From Turritopsis dohrnii (Eukaryota; Cnidaria; Hydrozoa; Anthoathecata; Oceaniidae), in the NCBI GenBank assembly GCA_027922465.2, contig BQMF02000041.1, positions 186,001-250,000 of the forward strand: DNA of 64,000 bases, written 5' to 3'. Both the position numbers and the translations under genes were made by a program. Positions 1-11,339 of this stretch are shown here, piece after piece; within the stretch, counting starts at the first letter, position 1; each line of letters opens with the position of its first letter. The notes under the pieces are model-generated. The model was given only the letters and a program-made list of their open reading frames with translations. It had not been told where the DNA came from and did no database searches.

Positions 1-60
1 TTTCTTCCATCTCTAAACATGCCATCAGGAGAAGAACCTTTTTAGTTGGGCTGTCTATAT
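1..60 (-). CDS. bHLH-PAS gene exon 7 (partial, cut by window edge)
   Basis: Acceptor CTTCACAG before position 60. The frame continues as DIDSPTKKVLLLMACLEMEE and runs off the window without a stop. The KKVLLLMACL strand fits the end of PAS-A. Confidence 0.68.
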
Positions 61-3000
61 CTGTGAAGAGAATAAAAACTATGTTCAATCTACCCACAGT
101 AATTTGGCTCCCATACTCCGAAACTAACAAAAGTGGAACAATAAATACCTGATTTTCCATAATCACTGTATCCTCCAACACAAGAAAGAAAACAGTATTC
201 AGGTTCACAATTATCCTTAGAGACTAGTATTCTGAAATTAAACTTCTCCAACTTCTTTTGAGTTATATCTGAAAAAAATATTAAAAATGACTCATAAAAG
301 AATCAAACTGCTGTTTGCAACGCAGTTCGTAAAACTGATTAATCTTGTTGTACCAAAACAACGACAAATATTGCATTATGAGAACGAAGGGATAATGACT
401 TTCGTTATTTCTAGTATTCTTCAATAATGGAATTTTATGACTAACTTTCGGCCATAATGGCCATCATTGCGAATTTCTGAGAGCTGAAATGAAATCACCA
501 TCATGATGAAACAATCCATCGGTAACTTTTCTTTTGATTTACACTAGGCATACTCAAATTAAGTGTTTAATTAATTAGTGTTTAAGTACCGGTGTTTTAT
601 GACGAGTTATTACAGTTAACATGGGAACAAACAGTCGAAAATTATTTGTTTTTAAGAATTCTTTGTTTTTCTTATTTGGGTTTTATGATCTCCAGTTTCA
701 ATTCAACATGTTTTGTATGGCTGCAATTTTACATGCACTAGATTGTTTGTTTATGACGTCATCCAAATGATTTTTTTGTTTTGTATTATTAAGAACCAAT
801 GGATGGTCAAAATTTCGTAAATATTACGTCATATGTCGTATAAACAAACGTCTCATTACCATCTGACTTTGAAATTAGTAATTGAAAATTTAAGATACTC
901 CTTCAACATTTTATGCTCAGAAAGCTCCTTGTTGTCTTGATCATTGAAGTATGTACCGCTGCGCCTGTTACATGAAGTACCTTGCCAAGGACTTTTAAGA
1001 GTCTTGAAAGTTTATCTTTTCAGAGACTTACTTTCTGTTTTGGATGAAATCGTGTTCAATCTTGATTTTACTCTCAAGTGTGTTTGCAACATTTCATGTA
1101 AATTTTTCTGGTCTTCCTTATGCACAAGGTTGGCAACTGTTTTTCCTTCCAAGATACTCTGAAAAACAAAGAAAACACTCAATATGCAGGAAAGAATTTA
1201 GAGTAGTACAAATAACATAACACCACCGTGAAGAATAACATGTTTAACCACCTGCAATTACCTACTTCTTAAACCTTACAACTACTTGGTCAACAAGATC
1301 ATGTTTTGAAATTCATTTTGGGCGGCGTTTAGTAAGAAAACAGGTCTATAAAACGACTAACAACTAGTTTATATTTCACTTATTTCCTATCAAAAAATTC
1401 TTTCAAAGATAAGGAAGTAAATCATGGTGGGAAATTTAATTCTGATTCCATCAGCAAAATTTGTCGAGCTTTCTTTCAAGAAATGATAGAAGTTGGTTTA
1501 GGATGCGTTGCTAGTGACCAAGCGTCAATCCTGAATTCATATTTCTTTTGTAATTTTATTTGGAAGGACAGCTGTGTCTTTTCGTATAGTTATTTGCTAG
1601 CTCTCTTTTGTGCTTAGTTTTTCTGCTAGTCCGTGTTTGGATTTTCTCTTGCATTGAGTGAAACAGCCCGGAATCCTAATACTATACATGTACTATGTAA
1701 AATTACTCGCAACAGACTAATCCGAAATTATTTAAGTGGGGATAAAAACAGAAACAAGAGCCAGATGGCGCAAAACGGTAGCAGCAAAAGTACTTGCCAC
1801 AAAAATACTTTCGATATTTTACTTAAAGTTCTTATAAGTTCTGCAAAGGTTATTTCTTGAGATATCTTACTGGTGGAAAACAGGCATAAACGATAATGTT
1901 TAAAATTACTAACTCGTGTAAATAGGGTCTAATCGTAACACACCAGCAACTTAATTTATTAGAAGACAAAAGAATTATACATGGTGAGCTGTTTATAACG
2001 TATGTTTTTTTATAAGAGCTTATGTAGAAAAAAATGAATTCGAACAGTTAACTGCCTTTTTTTAACTTGGTTTTTTAAAACCTTGATGTTCAAAGACAGT
2101 ACAGACAGCTAACAAACGTAGAAAGTAATAAGAAAGTCTGATCCGAGCTTTACTGACACGAAAAACGTATCTATTTTCAAGTGCCAAAGTACATTGATTC
2201 AGTACCATAAGTAACTAAAAGTCCCAGTTTTATGTAGACCTATTTGATAATATCCATTCCTTCATCAATTAAGTGATAAAATATCAAAGAAAACGTATTT
2301 TAAATGTATGTGATTCAAAACCTTCGAAAATTCAAAAGGCTGCGTTCGTTCATTAGAATGTATATTGAGTTTTTCGCAGACTCTAAATCGCAGCCTAATT
2401 GCCATTTCGGCCGGAGTAGTAGTAGTAGTAGGAGGAGGAGTAGTAGGAGTCCACGGGTGTTTTAATACGGTATTCGCTTTCGCTGCTACCGTAATAATAT
2501 GTTTTACAAGTGTATATATTCCGTCTTGAGATTTGGATAAAAAAGAGAAATAAACCTATCTACTATCATAAGTATAGCAGAATCTTGGTAGTCTTCAACA
2601 AATAGTACTATGAAAAGTTAATACAAAATGTTTGAAATGAACAAAGTATAAGGGATTTCAAAGCTGCTGCTCTTAGTAAAAGCAACAAAAACTGCAAAAG
2701 TGATTAATTAGCTTACAGATTTAACACCTAATACTTGATAAACCGAATCTGCCACATATACAAATTTAAATTCTTCATCTATTGCCATAATAAATCCATT
2801 CAGAATCTATTGAATTAAGTGAAGCTATGATTATAAACATCTACAAACATGACCAGACATATCGTTATTAAGAAAACATACCTGTAACATTAAATTGCCA
2901 AGTTCTTCACATGGAAGAAAGAATGACTTTTGTAGGTGTCCAGATTTGTCAGAAAATGATACATCTATAATGAGTAAAGTACATAAACATTTTAGAAAGG

Positions 3001-6000
3001 TTTCTCATTCATTACTTTGATTGATTATAAAAATCAGTAAACATTGTCACCAATTAATCTTGTACCCTTATAAAATATCAAACGATCCAACTAAGAATGA
3101 ATGTTCCACTCTGAAGGGGACCAGATACAAAGTGTGCGACACTCACCATTGTGCATTTTCATGTATTCCACTGTCATCTGGAGTACTGTAGCTTTGTCAT
3201 ATTTTTTGCTTTCCACTCCAGGACAAAGCATAGAACGCAACTCACTAATAAGCAAATTCAACTTGTCTCTGCGCTTTTTTTCACTTCGACATCTTGATTT
3301 TAGAATCCTATGGAATATTAAAAAGTAGTTATTTAGAGGAATTGAGAATGAATTCGCGTGTTCTTAACAAAGGATTTGTTTAAAAGTAAGCAATGACACC
3401 ATATGTGATGTCACAGAGCAGATGGTATATTTTGTTACCAGGCTGATTAGGTTGAATGTTTTTTTATGTGAATGTATTATTACTTCTTTATCATTCCCCA
3501 GTTGGTACTGGATATTTCCAATAATTATTGATATGATTAAAAGAGCTATTATTTAGGGCATTACAAAATATATTCAGTTTTAATAGAATTGATTCCAAAA
3601 ATAATGCAAACACTATACATTATTATACACACATCTACACACTTCCGAAGGATTAACAAAGCATGCCTATACTATCATTATTTTAATTGTCAAACCTTTT
3701 CTGGTGTTGATGTCTGGCTTAATAAATTTGATTAGTAGAGCTGTGAGTTGATTAGTAGATCATAAGTGAAAAACGGACGACAACGACAGAGCATTATTTT
3801 CACGTCATTCATTGTTAACTCACCACCACACGCATTGAAGTGACTTCCGATGGGTTTGCACTCTGCTTTATGCTGTCTCTTTTATGTGTTGTCAGCCCTG
3901 AGGCAAATGTGACAGAAAGATGTTAGTTTAAAATTTTTCTGTGTAATCCAGAAATGGTAGAATACTATCTTTTTCATGCTCCAAAGTTAATTTTAAATTC
4001 AGGTGGCACAAATTTAACTCACTCAGCTTTTCACCAACTTGGAATTTTGTGGAAATTCAATAAAAACGATGTCAGAAATAGATAAGTTGTTGAGGTTCTG
4101 CCATGACAAAAAGTTGGATGAGGAGATGACAACAGATATCAATTTAAAAATCTTAACATATACAGGAAGTAACAGGTTACAAGAAATTACAGGTTACAGG
4201 AAGCAGAAAACTCAAATGACAGATAGTAAACTGAAAAAAATGGACTTTTGGCAGTTTTAATAAAGGCATCAGAATTTGCCCAATGAACGTAGAAGCATAC
4301 AACAGTAAACTAGATGACATCATCTCAGTTTGAAAAAGTCTTGCTGAAAAGAAAAACAAACAATACTCCATTTTGAAGAAAGGAATTGCAGATACTGAAT
4401 TACTAAATTGCGGTAGCCAGCCACTAACCTTATATGAACTAACAAAATTTCTAAAGGAAAACACTCATACTACGGTTTATGTAAGACAAAAATAGAAATT
4501 CTCTGTTCAAGATCTTAATAACATCTTTTTGAAAGGTTAGGAAAAGGCAGTAAACAAACACCTTCTAAAACAAAGTGGTTTATGTTATATTGTCCTTCTG
4601 AAACAAAAGCCAATCAGAAGAGCTTACTGAATTCTAAGAGTAAACCTTTTCTTGACTTTTGAATGCCAATCTTCCTCTAAGACCAAAAGTCCACTAGAAG
4701 TTTAAAAAAATATACCAAATAAACTGGCAAAAATGATAATAAAATCATTGAGGCTGAAATACACAATCAGTCTAAATGGATCAATTTAAACTGACAGTTT
4801 TTTCATCAGTTAAACTCACTGATGCAAGCACCTGTCAACACATTCAGTTTAAAGTGAAAAAAACTTTCATTTTTTCAAGACATTTGCATTATTTTGTGTA
4901 TGTGACATTTTTCCTATTTTTCCTCGCTTCTGAAAAAGTGAAGCTTAAAGAATCCCCCCCCCCCCCCCCCCCCCCAAAGAATTGCCATCCCCGTCTGTTC
5001 TAATGGAGATGACTTCTTAGAGGGAAATTTCTCAATATTGCTTTGACTTATGGATTTTATGCATACAAAAATGGCATCTCGTGACTTTTGATGTATGCAA
5101 CTTTTATCAGTTTAGGCTGCTCGTGACAACTGAAATCTTTTAAGGTATCTCTTTAAGGCATGTCTTAAGGTATCTTTAATTTTATTTCGTACTAACAAAA
5201 TGCAAAATAGTTCATATGATAGTATCAATTATGCTTTCACGAAGAAGTGGGTGATTAGAAATAAAATGCTGTATTGCCATTCAACCTTTAAATGCCAAGA
5301 ATTACAAATCTTTCGTTTTTCATACTTCAGCTGATTTTAGCAGAAATCAATAAGGCCTCTAAGGGCATCTTGTTAATAAATATTTTGTAGTAACCCATCA
5401 AAATCATGCATGCATAAATCATGCATAAGACCAATTTTTACATGTGGCATGAAGGTCTTAAAAATATCGCTTCGTAAACCAAAAAAATACTGAAGAGAGA
5501 CTAAAAGATCTTTGATCTTTCATTTCCACATGTCCACCAGTCCGTCAGTCAGTCAGTCAGTCAGTCTGTCTGTGTGTAAGATTGCAGTTCTTCGCGCCCC
5601 TTTTCATTTCAAAATAAGAAAGTTGAAAGCACAACATTTATTTTTGGAAAATGTATCGTTAGTTTGTAAAACTATGGGGTAGATGGAGCTCCACTAAGCC
5701 GTGGTGAAGGCAGTCCATCTAGGAGAAGGAAACTCTGATGTAACACCCTAAGAAAACTGTAAATCTGGAGTAAACTGTTTAAATCCGGTGAAAACCGCAA
5801 ATCAATCTCTATTGCAGGTGGAGGTTTGGATATTCAGGCATACAAGAATATACCCTTGCTATGGCTGTTTACCTTTATCCCCTTAGCATTATGTTCCAAT
5901 GATGGAATTTGGTAAAGGGATCATGAGAATTTTTATGTTTAACCTCACTCCTCTCCCTGGTTTTCACCTGCTTGTGCTGCAGCAATTGCTCACAGAAATC

Positions 6001-9000
6001 TTTATTTTCACCAATATCAACGTGAGAAGTTTTCTCATAATAAGATTCTTTTCATCCAAGCACGAAATCACTGCCAATCTGTCGTTAATAATGCAAAGTC
6101 TACATATCAACAAGAAACTCATAATCGTATCTCCTCCCAAAAAATTGACTCTGGAGATTTTTAGCGCATCATTAAAAGTGTCACCAGCAATAAAAGGTCA
6201 TCCATTCCTCCCATTTTCATTGGTTCAGAAGTTTTATCTTCATCTAAGGATAAAGCTGAACTCTTCTCTAATATTTTCAGTACTAACTCTACTCTTGATG
6301 ACTCTGGTCATGCTGTTCCTGAATTTCCCTTTATGACTAATAAAGTACTGGACAGCTGCTATATCACACCAGCTAAAATATGTTCCATCATTTCATATCT
6401 TGATGCTTCTAAGGTTACTGGCCCTGATGGAATTCCTGTTATCCTGTTTCAAAAGTGTGCACCTGAATTATCACCTGTACTTTCTCGTCTATATAACAAG
6501 TGCATAGCTGAATCTTTCTGAATCTTTGCTTTCCTTCATCTTGGAAGTTTGCCTCTGTAATTCCAGTCTTTAAGAATTGTAGTGATCCATCTAATCCACG
6601 AAATTACAGACCAATTAGTCTCCTACCAGTTAAGAGTAAAATTTTTGAGAACCTCATCAAGAATGCTCTCGTTAATCACCTTGAATCTAATCACCCCTTC
6701 TCAGATTCTCAATATGGCTTTCACTCCCAACACTCAACTGCTGACCTCCTTACAGTGATAACTGATAGAATCTACACTGCATTAGATAAATCTGGGGAGG
6801 CAAGAACTGTTGCTCTTGACATATTCAAGGCATTTGATAAAGTCTGGCATACTGGTCTTTTGAAAAAGCTTTCTGCAAATGGAGTTAAGGGTCCCCTTTA
6901 TGAGATCATTCGTTCCGTCCTTGGTAATCGTAGGCTTAAGGTTGTTTAAAATGGCAGGCCTGTAAATAAGTTTTTTTCCCTTGCCGGACACAATGTCCTA
7001 CGTGCATCGTGTCCATGTCGGACATCATTTCATGTCGAACATGCTTTTCTAAGTTTCTTTTCCAGTGGTATCTGGGATGGTTCAGAAAGGTAAGATGATT
7101 ATTTCACCGTAAAAATTAAAGGTGAGTGATTCATAATAAAACTTATACACCCCCAGGGTGCATCAAATTTTAACATTAACTTGACGGGGCCCATCAATGT
7201 TAAATTGTTTTTGTTTGTCTCATCGTATCATCCCGTTTCACACTTTCTACACTTTTTTTATAAAATCAGGAGAAGAGCGACTGTTTTGCTTTTTCTTTCA
7301 ATTCATCAAATTATAAAAAGAAAACAAACAATTGTTTCATTGATGAATCTTTTAGCTATTCAAATATAGTTTGATCTTTCTGATTAAAAAATTGAATCTA
7401 GCCGACCGTTTCCACCTTGACTAAAATATGAACCTTTTATTCATTCTTATTTTTAAATCAGTGTAAACCAGGTTACTTGAAAATTTCAAACAGTAAACAA
7501 AATTAATAATTAACGAGTTTATATCCTGTATCTTATGATATTCATTCTGCACACTTTTTATTCCTAGCATGTTAGAGTTCAAGATGGCTGATAGAAACGC
7601 CGATAAATTTCTGTCGGACATCATGTCCCCAGTACAGGATCTCATGTCGGACATAGCGCATTTTTTTGCTGGACAATGTCCGATGTCCGACGCTTATTTA
7701 CAGGCATGAATGGGCAATCATCATTGACACATTCCATCAACACAGGAGTTCCCCAAGGTTCTGTCCTTGGGCCAACCCTTTTTCTTCTTTTCATCAATGA
7801 TCTAACTGATGATGATTCAACCATCTATTCCTGTATTCCAAAATCAGATTTGTTCAGCCAGGTAGAAATGGCAGGCGAAATCGAGCTTGATCTGCAATCT
7901 GTAGTTGAGTGGGGAGAGAAATGGCTGGTCACATTCAATTCCACAAAAACCAAACTTCTTTCTGTAAATCATACTAAAGATCCCTTTTTACCAGCAGTTT
8001 CTATGAATGGCACCCAGTTGGAAGAAAACAACCCCTTTCAACTCCTCGGCATCACTTTTTCACAGGACTTCTACTGGCATTCCTACATTGAGGCAATTGC
8101 TAAGTCAGCCTCAATGAAGGTGGGCTCCTTCTTCATCCGAGAGCATACCTATTCGGCCTTGTATTGAGTATTGCTGCCATACTTGGGGTGGTACACCCCC
8201 AGACTTTCTTTATCTTTTAGATTGTATTCAGAATCATATCTGTAATGGTATTGGTGATAAACTTGACACACTCTCCAATAGCGGATCTGTGGCTTCTATG
8301 GAAAATGTTCTCTCATCCCTGCATCAAAAATGTTCAAGCAAAACACAAGATATTCTTTTAATTGCTATGATCACACTGTCAACATCCCAAAGTCAACTAA
8401 AACTTTTTACCAACAAACTAACTATCTATATTGCAATGCAAAGAGGGTTCATCTCACTCAAATGAATACATAAATAAATCATTTCCCCCTCTCACCAACC
8501 TTAATTATAATGAAGTGCATCTTGGGAGCGAAACACTGCCAAAACTTTACATCCTCATAATTATAACAACAATATAACTTACATTGAAGCATATTGAATC
8601 AAGAGGTTTACAACTATAATCTAAATTCTGGGGCTAATACAGACCTATTTTGACACCGATAACCGCTTTTGGGCGTATAAAAAATAATGAAAAACAACTC
8701 AAAACAATGTTCACTCCCAAATAATGCAAGTTATCACAAAAAATAGCAAAGCAACAAAACTGTAGTAACTTATCAACATTATTGTTATTTCACAAAATCC
8801 ACATCATACCAAACAATGCAAAAATAATGCAAATAATACAGAGATCGGCATTTTTAGCCTATTTAGACAATTTAAACAGCTCAAAACTTTTCTAGACCTC
8901 CCTGTTGAATTTTGCTGCCGACGCCAAGAAATTTATTTTGTATTACCCCCTGCAATTGGTTAGGAGAAAAATTCATCAAGGAGGAAGTAAGGCAAGCTGC

Positions 9001-10867
9001 ATAAATTATTTATATGTCCATGATTCAAATTATGTTTTCTTTAGCTTACATACCCTTAAGGGAAGACCATGTGCTTCTTGCTAAATTATTCTGAATGATT
9101 CTATCTGAATTCTTTTCTTGTGGTAGCACTTTCATTTTGAAGTTTTATAGTGAAATTTTGATGAATAAAAAATTCCTTTAAAAAGGCTTTGAGAGATGTG
9201 GCACTAAAATGTGGCATTAAAATATTGATGTTGTTACGCATCAGTATGGAAATAATCCCCATGGAGGGAGTTCACCATCAAAATATCCCTCCCTATGCAG
9301 ACAGTCCAACAAATTCCCTCTGCATCTAGGAGACATGTCTTCCAGCAAGATGGGTTACTTTTTCGTGTCTTGTGGAGATTTCATGTAATAAGCTGAAATG
9401 TTTCGTATATATATATACTTGTGGATGCCTGTGCCTGATTACTTGAAACTGACTAAACTCTTTTTTTATAGGAATAGCTTATATAAGAACATCAGGGTGA
9501 AAAATCGCCTAATTTGTAAGAATATCTTTAGAATATTCCCAGGGTGAGATTCATAAGAATAACAGAACATGGTGAAAAACAGATATAGTAAATGCACAAA
9601 TACACCGTAACTATCTGAACAGGCGCCCTGGATACTTATCAAACTTAGGATTAAGTGCTCAAACAAATTTAAGGCAACATTTCACAAAATGGATTGTGGC
9701 AAGAGATTTTCCTGATCGAAGATCATTTGCTTCAAAAACATTTTTTTTTCCACCTTTTTGGTTTTCATGTGGGTAGTTTGGGTATTAAGTATATTTTTTG
9801 AAAAGTTACAATGAGTTGAAATGTGATTTAAAAACAATTTTTAAATTCAAAAAATTTATTCAGGATCACCTATTCACTTATCTGAACAAAAAAAACCTTT
9901 GAAATCTTTCTTTTTAGGCAAACTTTTCTTTTTAAGTCCTTTGGATATAAGAGGGATCAAGATGGTATCTTTCAACTTGGAACCATTTTAATAATTTTCA
10001 CACAATGTCACAATATTTTTAGATTATAAAAAACATACATCTACTTGTCATAAAAGTCTTTTGGAAAGATAATATTATGACTTTTTTATTTTCCTGATGC
10101 TTAATACTATACGCTCTTTTAATTTCCTGATCAAGTAATTGTTTCCTTAGGATAAGATTCTACTTTACAAATGCCATGTTTTCCTCATATATATATAATT
10201 GTAATTTTCCTTCATTGTTCTGTTTATCACTATTTCTTATTTTCTGTGTTAAACATCCTGCTGCTAATTCTCATAATCTTACAACTGCAGCATTTGAAGC
10301 ACACATTTGCACTATCAGAGCTGTAAAAACAGGAACTGGTCAACTAGACAATGGCCCTGGACATCATTCCTGCGTTCATGCTCAGTGCTAAGCAAGGAGG
10401 AGTGATTGAGATTGTTATAATGGTTGGCATGACAGGAACACTCTACCACAAGGTTTTAGTCAGTACAATTAATAACAATAGACCTACATTCCATGTTCCA
10501 TGTTTTCTGGGATCAACAAAAACATAATTTTAAACTTGTACGTAATTGTGTATTAAAACATTTTTTAAGGAAACATTCAGATCTTGTACTTTAAACAATG
10601 TGCAACCAGCCAAAAGAATTGTTTTATTTAATTTACGCAAGTTTCTGTTTCCATTTCACTGTGTTATTGTAAAGGGAGCTGGAAACTAAGATGCTTTTTA
10701 AATTGAGTGAGTGAGTGAATGATTTATTTACATTGGAAAAAGAGAAAGAGAAAAATTAGCACTAACCTTTCTTTAGATGAATCACTTTCAGAAAATGTCG
10801 GTGTTGAATATTGCTCTGCATCATCTTTGTGGGATGTGTCAAAATTACAGGGAATTTGTAATGACAT
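1..10867 (-). CDS. CLOCK/NPAS2-like bHLH-PAS transcription factor, 5-prime seven exons (partial)
   Basis: Spliced gene, join of 10767-10867, 3147-3307, 2882-2964, 2717-2806, 1032-1158, 149-268 and 1-60 on the minus strand; it continues past the window edge. All visible introns are GT-AG and the phases agree exon to exon (2, 1, 0, 0, 1, 1), giving about 247 residues without a stop. The product opens with a short acidic/serine leader, then a bHLH domain with basic region SEKKRRDKLN and helix 2 KYDKATVLQ, then a PAS-A domain (LNGFIMAIDEEFKFVYVADS and onward). Known for this family: nuclear DNA-binding factors that dimerise through HLH and PAS and bind E-boxes; CLOCK pairs with BMAL/CYCLE in the circadian oscillator. 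The EKKRRD basic motif and the FFLPCEELGNLMLQ linker resemble CLOCK most. Assignment to CLOCK rather than another bHLH-PAS is inference; PAS-B and the C-terminus lie outside the window. Confidence 0.78.
149..268 (-). CDS. bHLH-PAS gene exon 6: PAS-A C-terminal strands
   Basis: Acceptor TTTTTTTCAG, donor GTATTT. Encodes KKLEKFNFRILVSKDNCEPE and YCFLSCVGGYSDYGKS, fitting the later beta strands of PAS-A. Exits in phase 1. Confidence 0.72.
1032..1158 (-). CDS. bHLH-PAS gene exon 5: PAS-A helical core
   Basis: Acceptor TTTTTCAG, donor GTAAGT. Encodes SILEGKTVANLVHKEDQKNL and HEMLQTHLRVKSRL, matching the helix carrying the V-H-x-x-D motif and the following helix in PAS-A. Ends in phase 1. Confidence 0.8.
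1775..2492 (-). mobile_element. Dispersed family A element, copy 1 (about 718 bp)
   Basis: Ends are inverted: ACGGTAGCAGC at 1775-1785 and GCTGCTACCGT ending at 2492. Flank-proximal sequence GCGCCATCTGGCTCTTG (minus strand) recurs at other copies. Just inside one end lies a TAC/TCC trinucleotide tract (about 2415-2450) followed by CCGGCCGAAATGGCA. It lies within an intron of the bHLH-PAS gene. No coding capacity is seen, so it looks like a non-autonomous DNA element; the superfamily is not assigned. Confidence 0.7.
2717..2806 (-). CDS. bHLH-PAS gene exon 4: PAS-A first strands
   Basis: Thirty codons in phase 0, acceptor AATAG, donor GTAAGC. Encodes ILNGFIMAIDEEFKFVYVAD then SVYQVLGVKS, the canonical opening of a PAS fold (L-x-G-F, then Y-V-x-x-S/D-V). 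Confidence 0.82.
2882..2964 (-). CDS. bHLH-PAS gene exon 3: linker into PAS-A
   Basis: Acceptor ATAG before 2964, donor GTATGT at 2881-2876. Phase 1 entry completes an Asp codon. Encodes VSFSDKSGHLQKSFFLPCEE and LGNLMLQ, corresponding to the short segment before PAS-A in CLOCK-type proteins. Confidence 0.78.
3147..3307 (-). CDS. bHLH-PAS gene exon 2: bHLH domain
   Basis: Acceptor AG at 3309-3308, donor GTGAGT at 3146-3141. Encodes 53 full codons: basic region KSRCRSEKKRRDKLN, helix 1 LLISELRSML, a short loop, helix 2 DKATVLQMTVEYMKMHN. The Glu and Arg residues that contact E-box DNA in this family are present. This is the most diagnostic exon of the gene. Confidence 0.85.
4954..4975. repeat. 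22-nt poly-C tract
   Basis: Uninterrupted run of C (G on the transcribed minus strand) inside intron 1 of the bHLH-PAS gene. Confidence 0.95.
5540..5576. repeat. GTCA/GTCT tetranucleotide microsatellite
   Basis: Tandem GTCA units decaying into GTCT and GTGT. Confidence 0.9.
5943..6949 (+). pseudogene. LINE ORF2 reverse transcriptase, N-terminal half
   Basis: RNA-directed DNA polymerase of a non-LTR element. Fingers and palm through motif A (ALDIFKAFDKVWH) are readable. Breaks: an in-frame stop near 6160 (SGDF-stop-RIIKS) and a frameshift caused by a tandem 10-bp duplication of CTGAATCTTT at about 6510-6529, after which the protein continues in another frame as FPSSWKFASVIPVF. A TAA codon follows NRRLKVV at the insertion point. 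Not functional. Confidence 0.85.
6955..7708. mobile_element. 754-bp non-autonomous element with 5-bp TSD inside the LINE
   Basis: Terminal repeats CAGGCCTGTAAATAAG (6955-6970) and CTTATTTACAGGCATG (7693-7708), 15 of 16 matching. Target duplication AATGG at 6950-6954 and 7709-7713. Removing the element with one TSD copy rejoins the LINE as NGQSS in frame. Internal echo motif TGTCGGACAT/ATGTCCGACA is repeated near both ends. No transposase is present. The CAG end and 5-bp TSD fit a hAT-like group, by inference. Confidence 0.85.
7714..8167 (+). pseudogene. LINE ORF2 reverse transcriptase, C-terminal half
   Basis: Continuation of the same RT after the insertion: motif B GVPQGSVLGPTLFLLFINDL, then thumb sequence ENNPFQLLGITFSQDF. 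The catalytic motif C is damaged: the frame goes from FINDLTDD directly into DSTIYSC, so the usual segment bearing Y-A-D-D is deleted. After 8167 the frame shifts to RPCIEYCCHTWGG. Confidence 0.85.
8471..10766. other. Intron 1 of bHLH-PAS gene, distal part
   Basis: AT-rich with no recognised exon. At 8628-8675 CTGGGGCTAATACAG followed by CGATAACCGCTTTTGGG matches the end of the element at 16667-17375, so a diverged relative or solo end lies here; its far end was not found. Confidence 0.4.
10767..10867 (-). CDS. bHLH-PAS gene exon 1 (start codon exon)
   Basis: The ATG at 10867-10865 opens MSLQIPCNFD and ends SESDSSKE plus two bases, followed by donor GTTAGT (10766-10761). The serine/acidic leader is typical of sequence before a basic region. 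The two overhanging bases complete an Arg codon with the first base of the 3147-3307 exon. An untranslated upstream exon cannot be excluded. Confidence 0.68.
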
Positions 10868-11339
10868 AGCTCTGTTGTGGTGACTTATTTTTGCAGCAAT
10901 TATTTATTATACTCATTTTTGTCTTGAAATATTTTCTAAACAAAAACGATGCTCATTGGTTATATTTCTTCAGCAACCTGCACTGATTTTATCATTTTAC
11001 TGTCTTAAACAATATTTATTCAAGCAAGGTGCGATTTGCAATAAATACCTTATTACATGAAATGTGTAAAGCAAGTAATTAACGTTAAAAAAATTAACAA
11101 GATTTAAAATTGTGCAGAAATTAATGCGATGTAACTAAAATGATGACAGTGATTACGAATACTGATTTTGAGACAGAAAAGGTACAGAAATGTTTTTATA
11201 CTTTTTACGCAGGAATGATTATAGTCTATAAATCAAAAAGTGAGACATTCATTCATTCATAGGCTTTTCCGCAAATAAATCTACATTACATAACATACAA
11301 AAGATTTGAAATTTGAAAATGTTTTAATTTGTTTTTACA
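10868..11339. other. Region upstream of bHLH-PAS start codon
   Basis: Expected to hold the 5-prime UTR and promoter of the minus-strand gene. No TATA box, initiator or E-box arrangement can be assigned with confidence. Confidence 0.3.

Larger units (their letters stand above)
3308..5880. other. Intron 1 of bHLH-PAS gene, proximal part
   Basis: No exon-like or transposon-protein sequence is recognised. A 73-codon open frame at 4039-4260 shows no motif. The stretch just before the LINE (about 5690-5830, with GTGGTGAAGGCAGTCCATC) looks like repetitive LINE leader sequence. Confidence 0.4.
5880..8470 (+). mobile_element. Jockey/CR1-type LINE, degraded, split by a 754-bp insertion
   Basis: Plus-strand ORF2 remnant read across frames. 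A linker beginning SSPWFSPACAAAIAHRN (near 5945) leads to the RT domain. Motifs seen: TGPDGIP (about 6420), NYRPISLLPV (about 6605), FSDSQYGF (about 6700), VALDIFKAFDKVWH (motif A, about 6805), GVPQGSVLGPTLF (about 7745). The RT C-terminal region runs to RPCIEYCCHTWGG near 8165. No 5-prime ORF1 is found, so the copy is probably 5-prime truncated. It sits antisense in intron 1 of the bHLH-PAS gene. Confidence 0.85.

Noticed and set aside
4039..4260. 73-codon plus-strand open frame in bHLH-PAS intron
   Set aside because: Lys-rich, no motif, no splice context and stops soon after; likely chance or an old relic.
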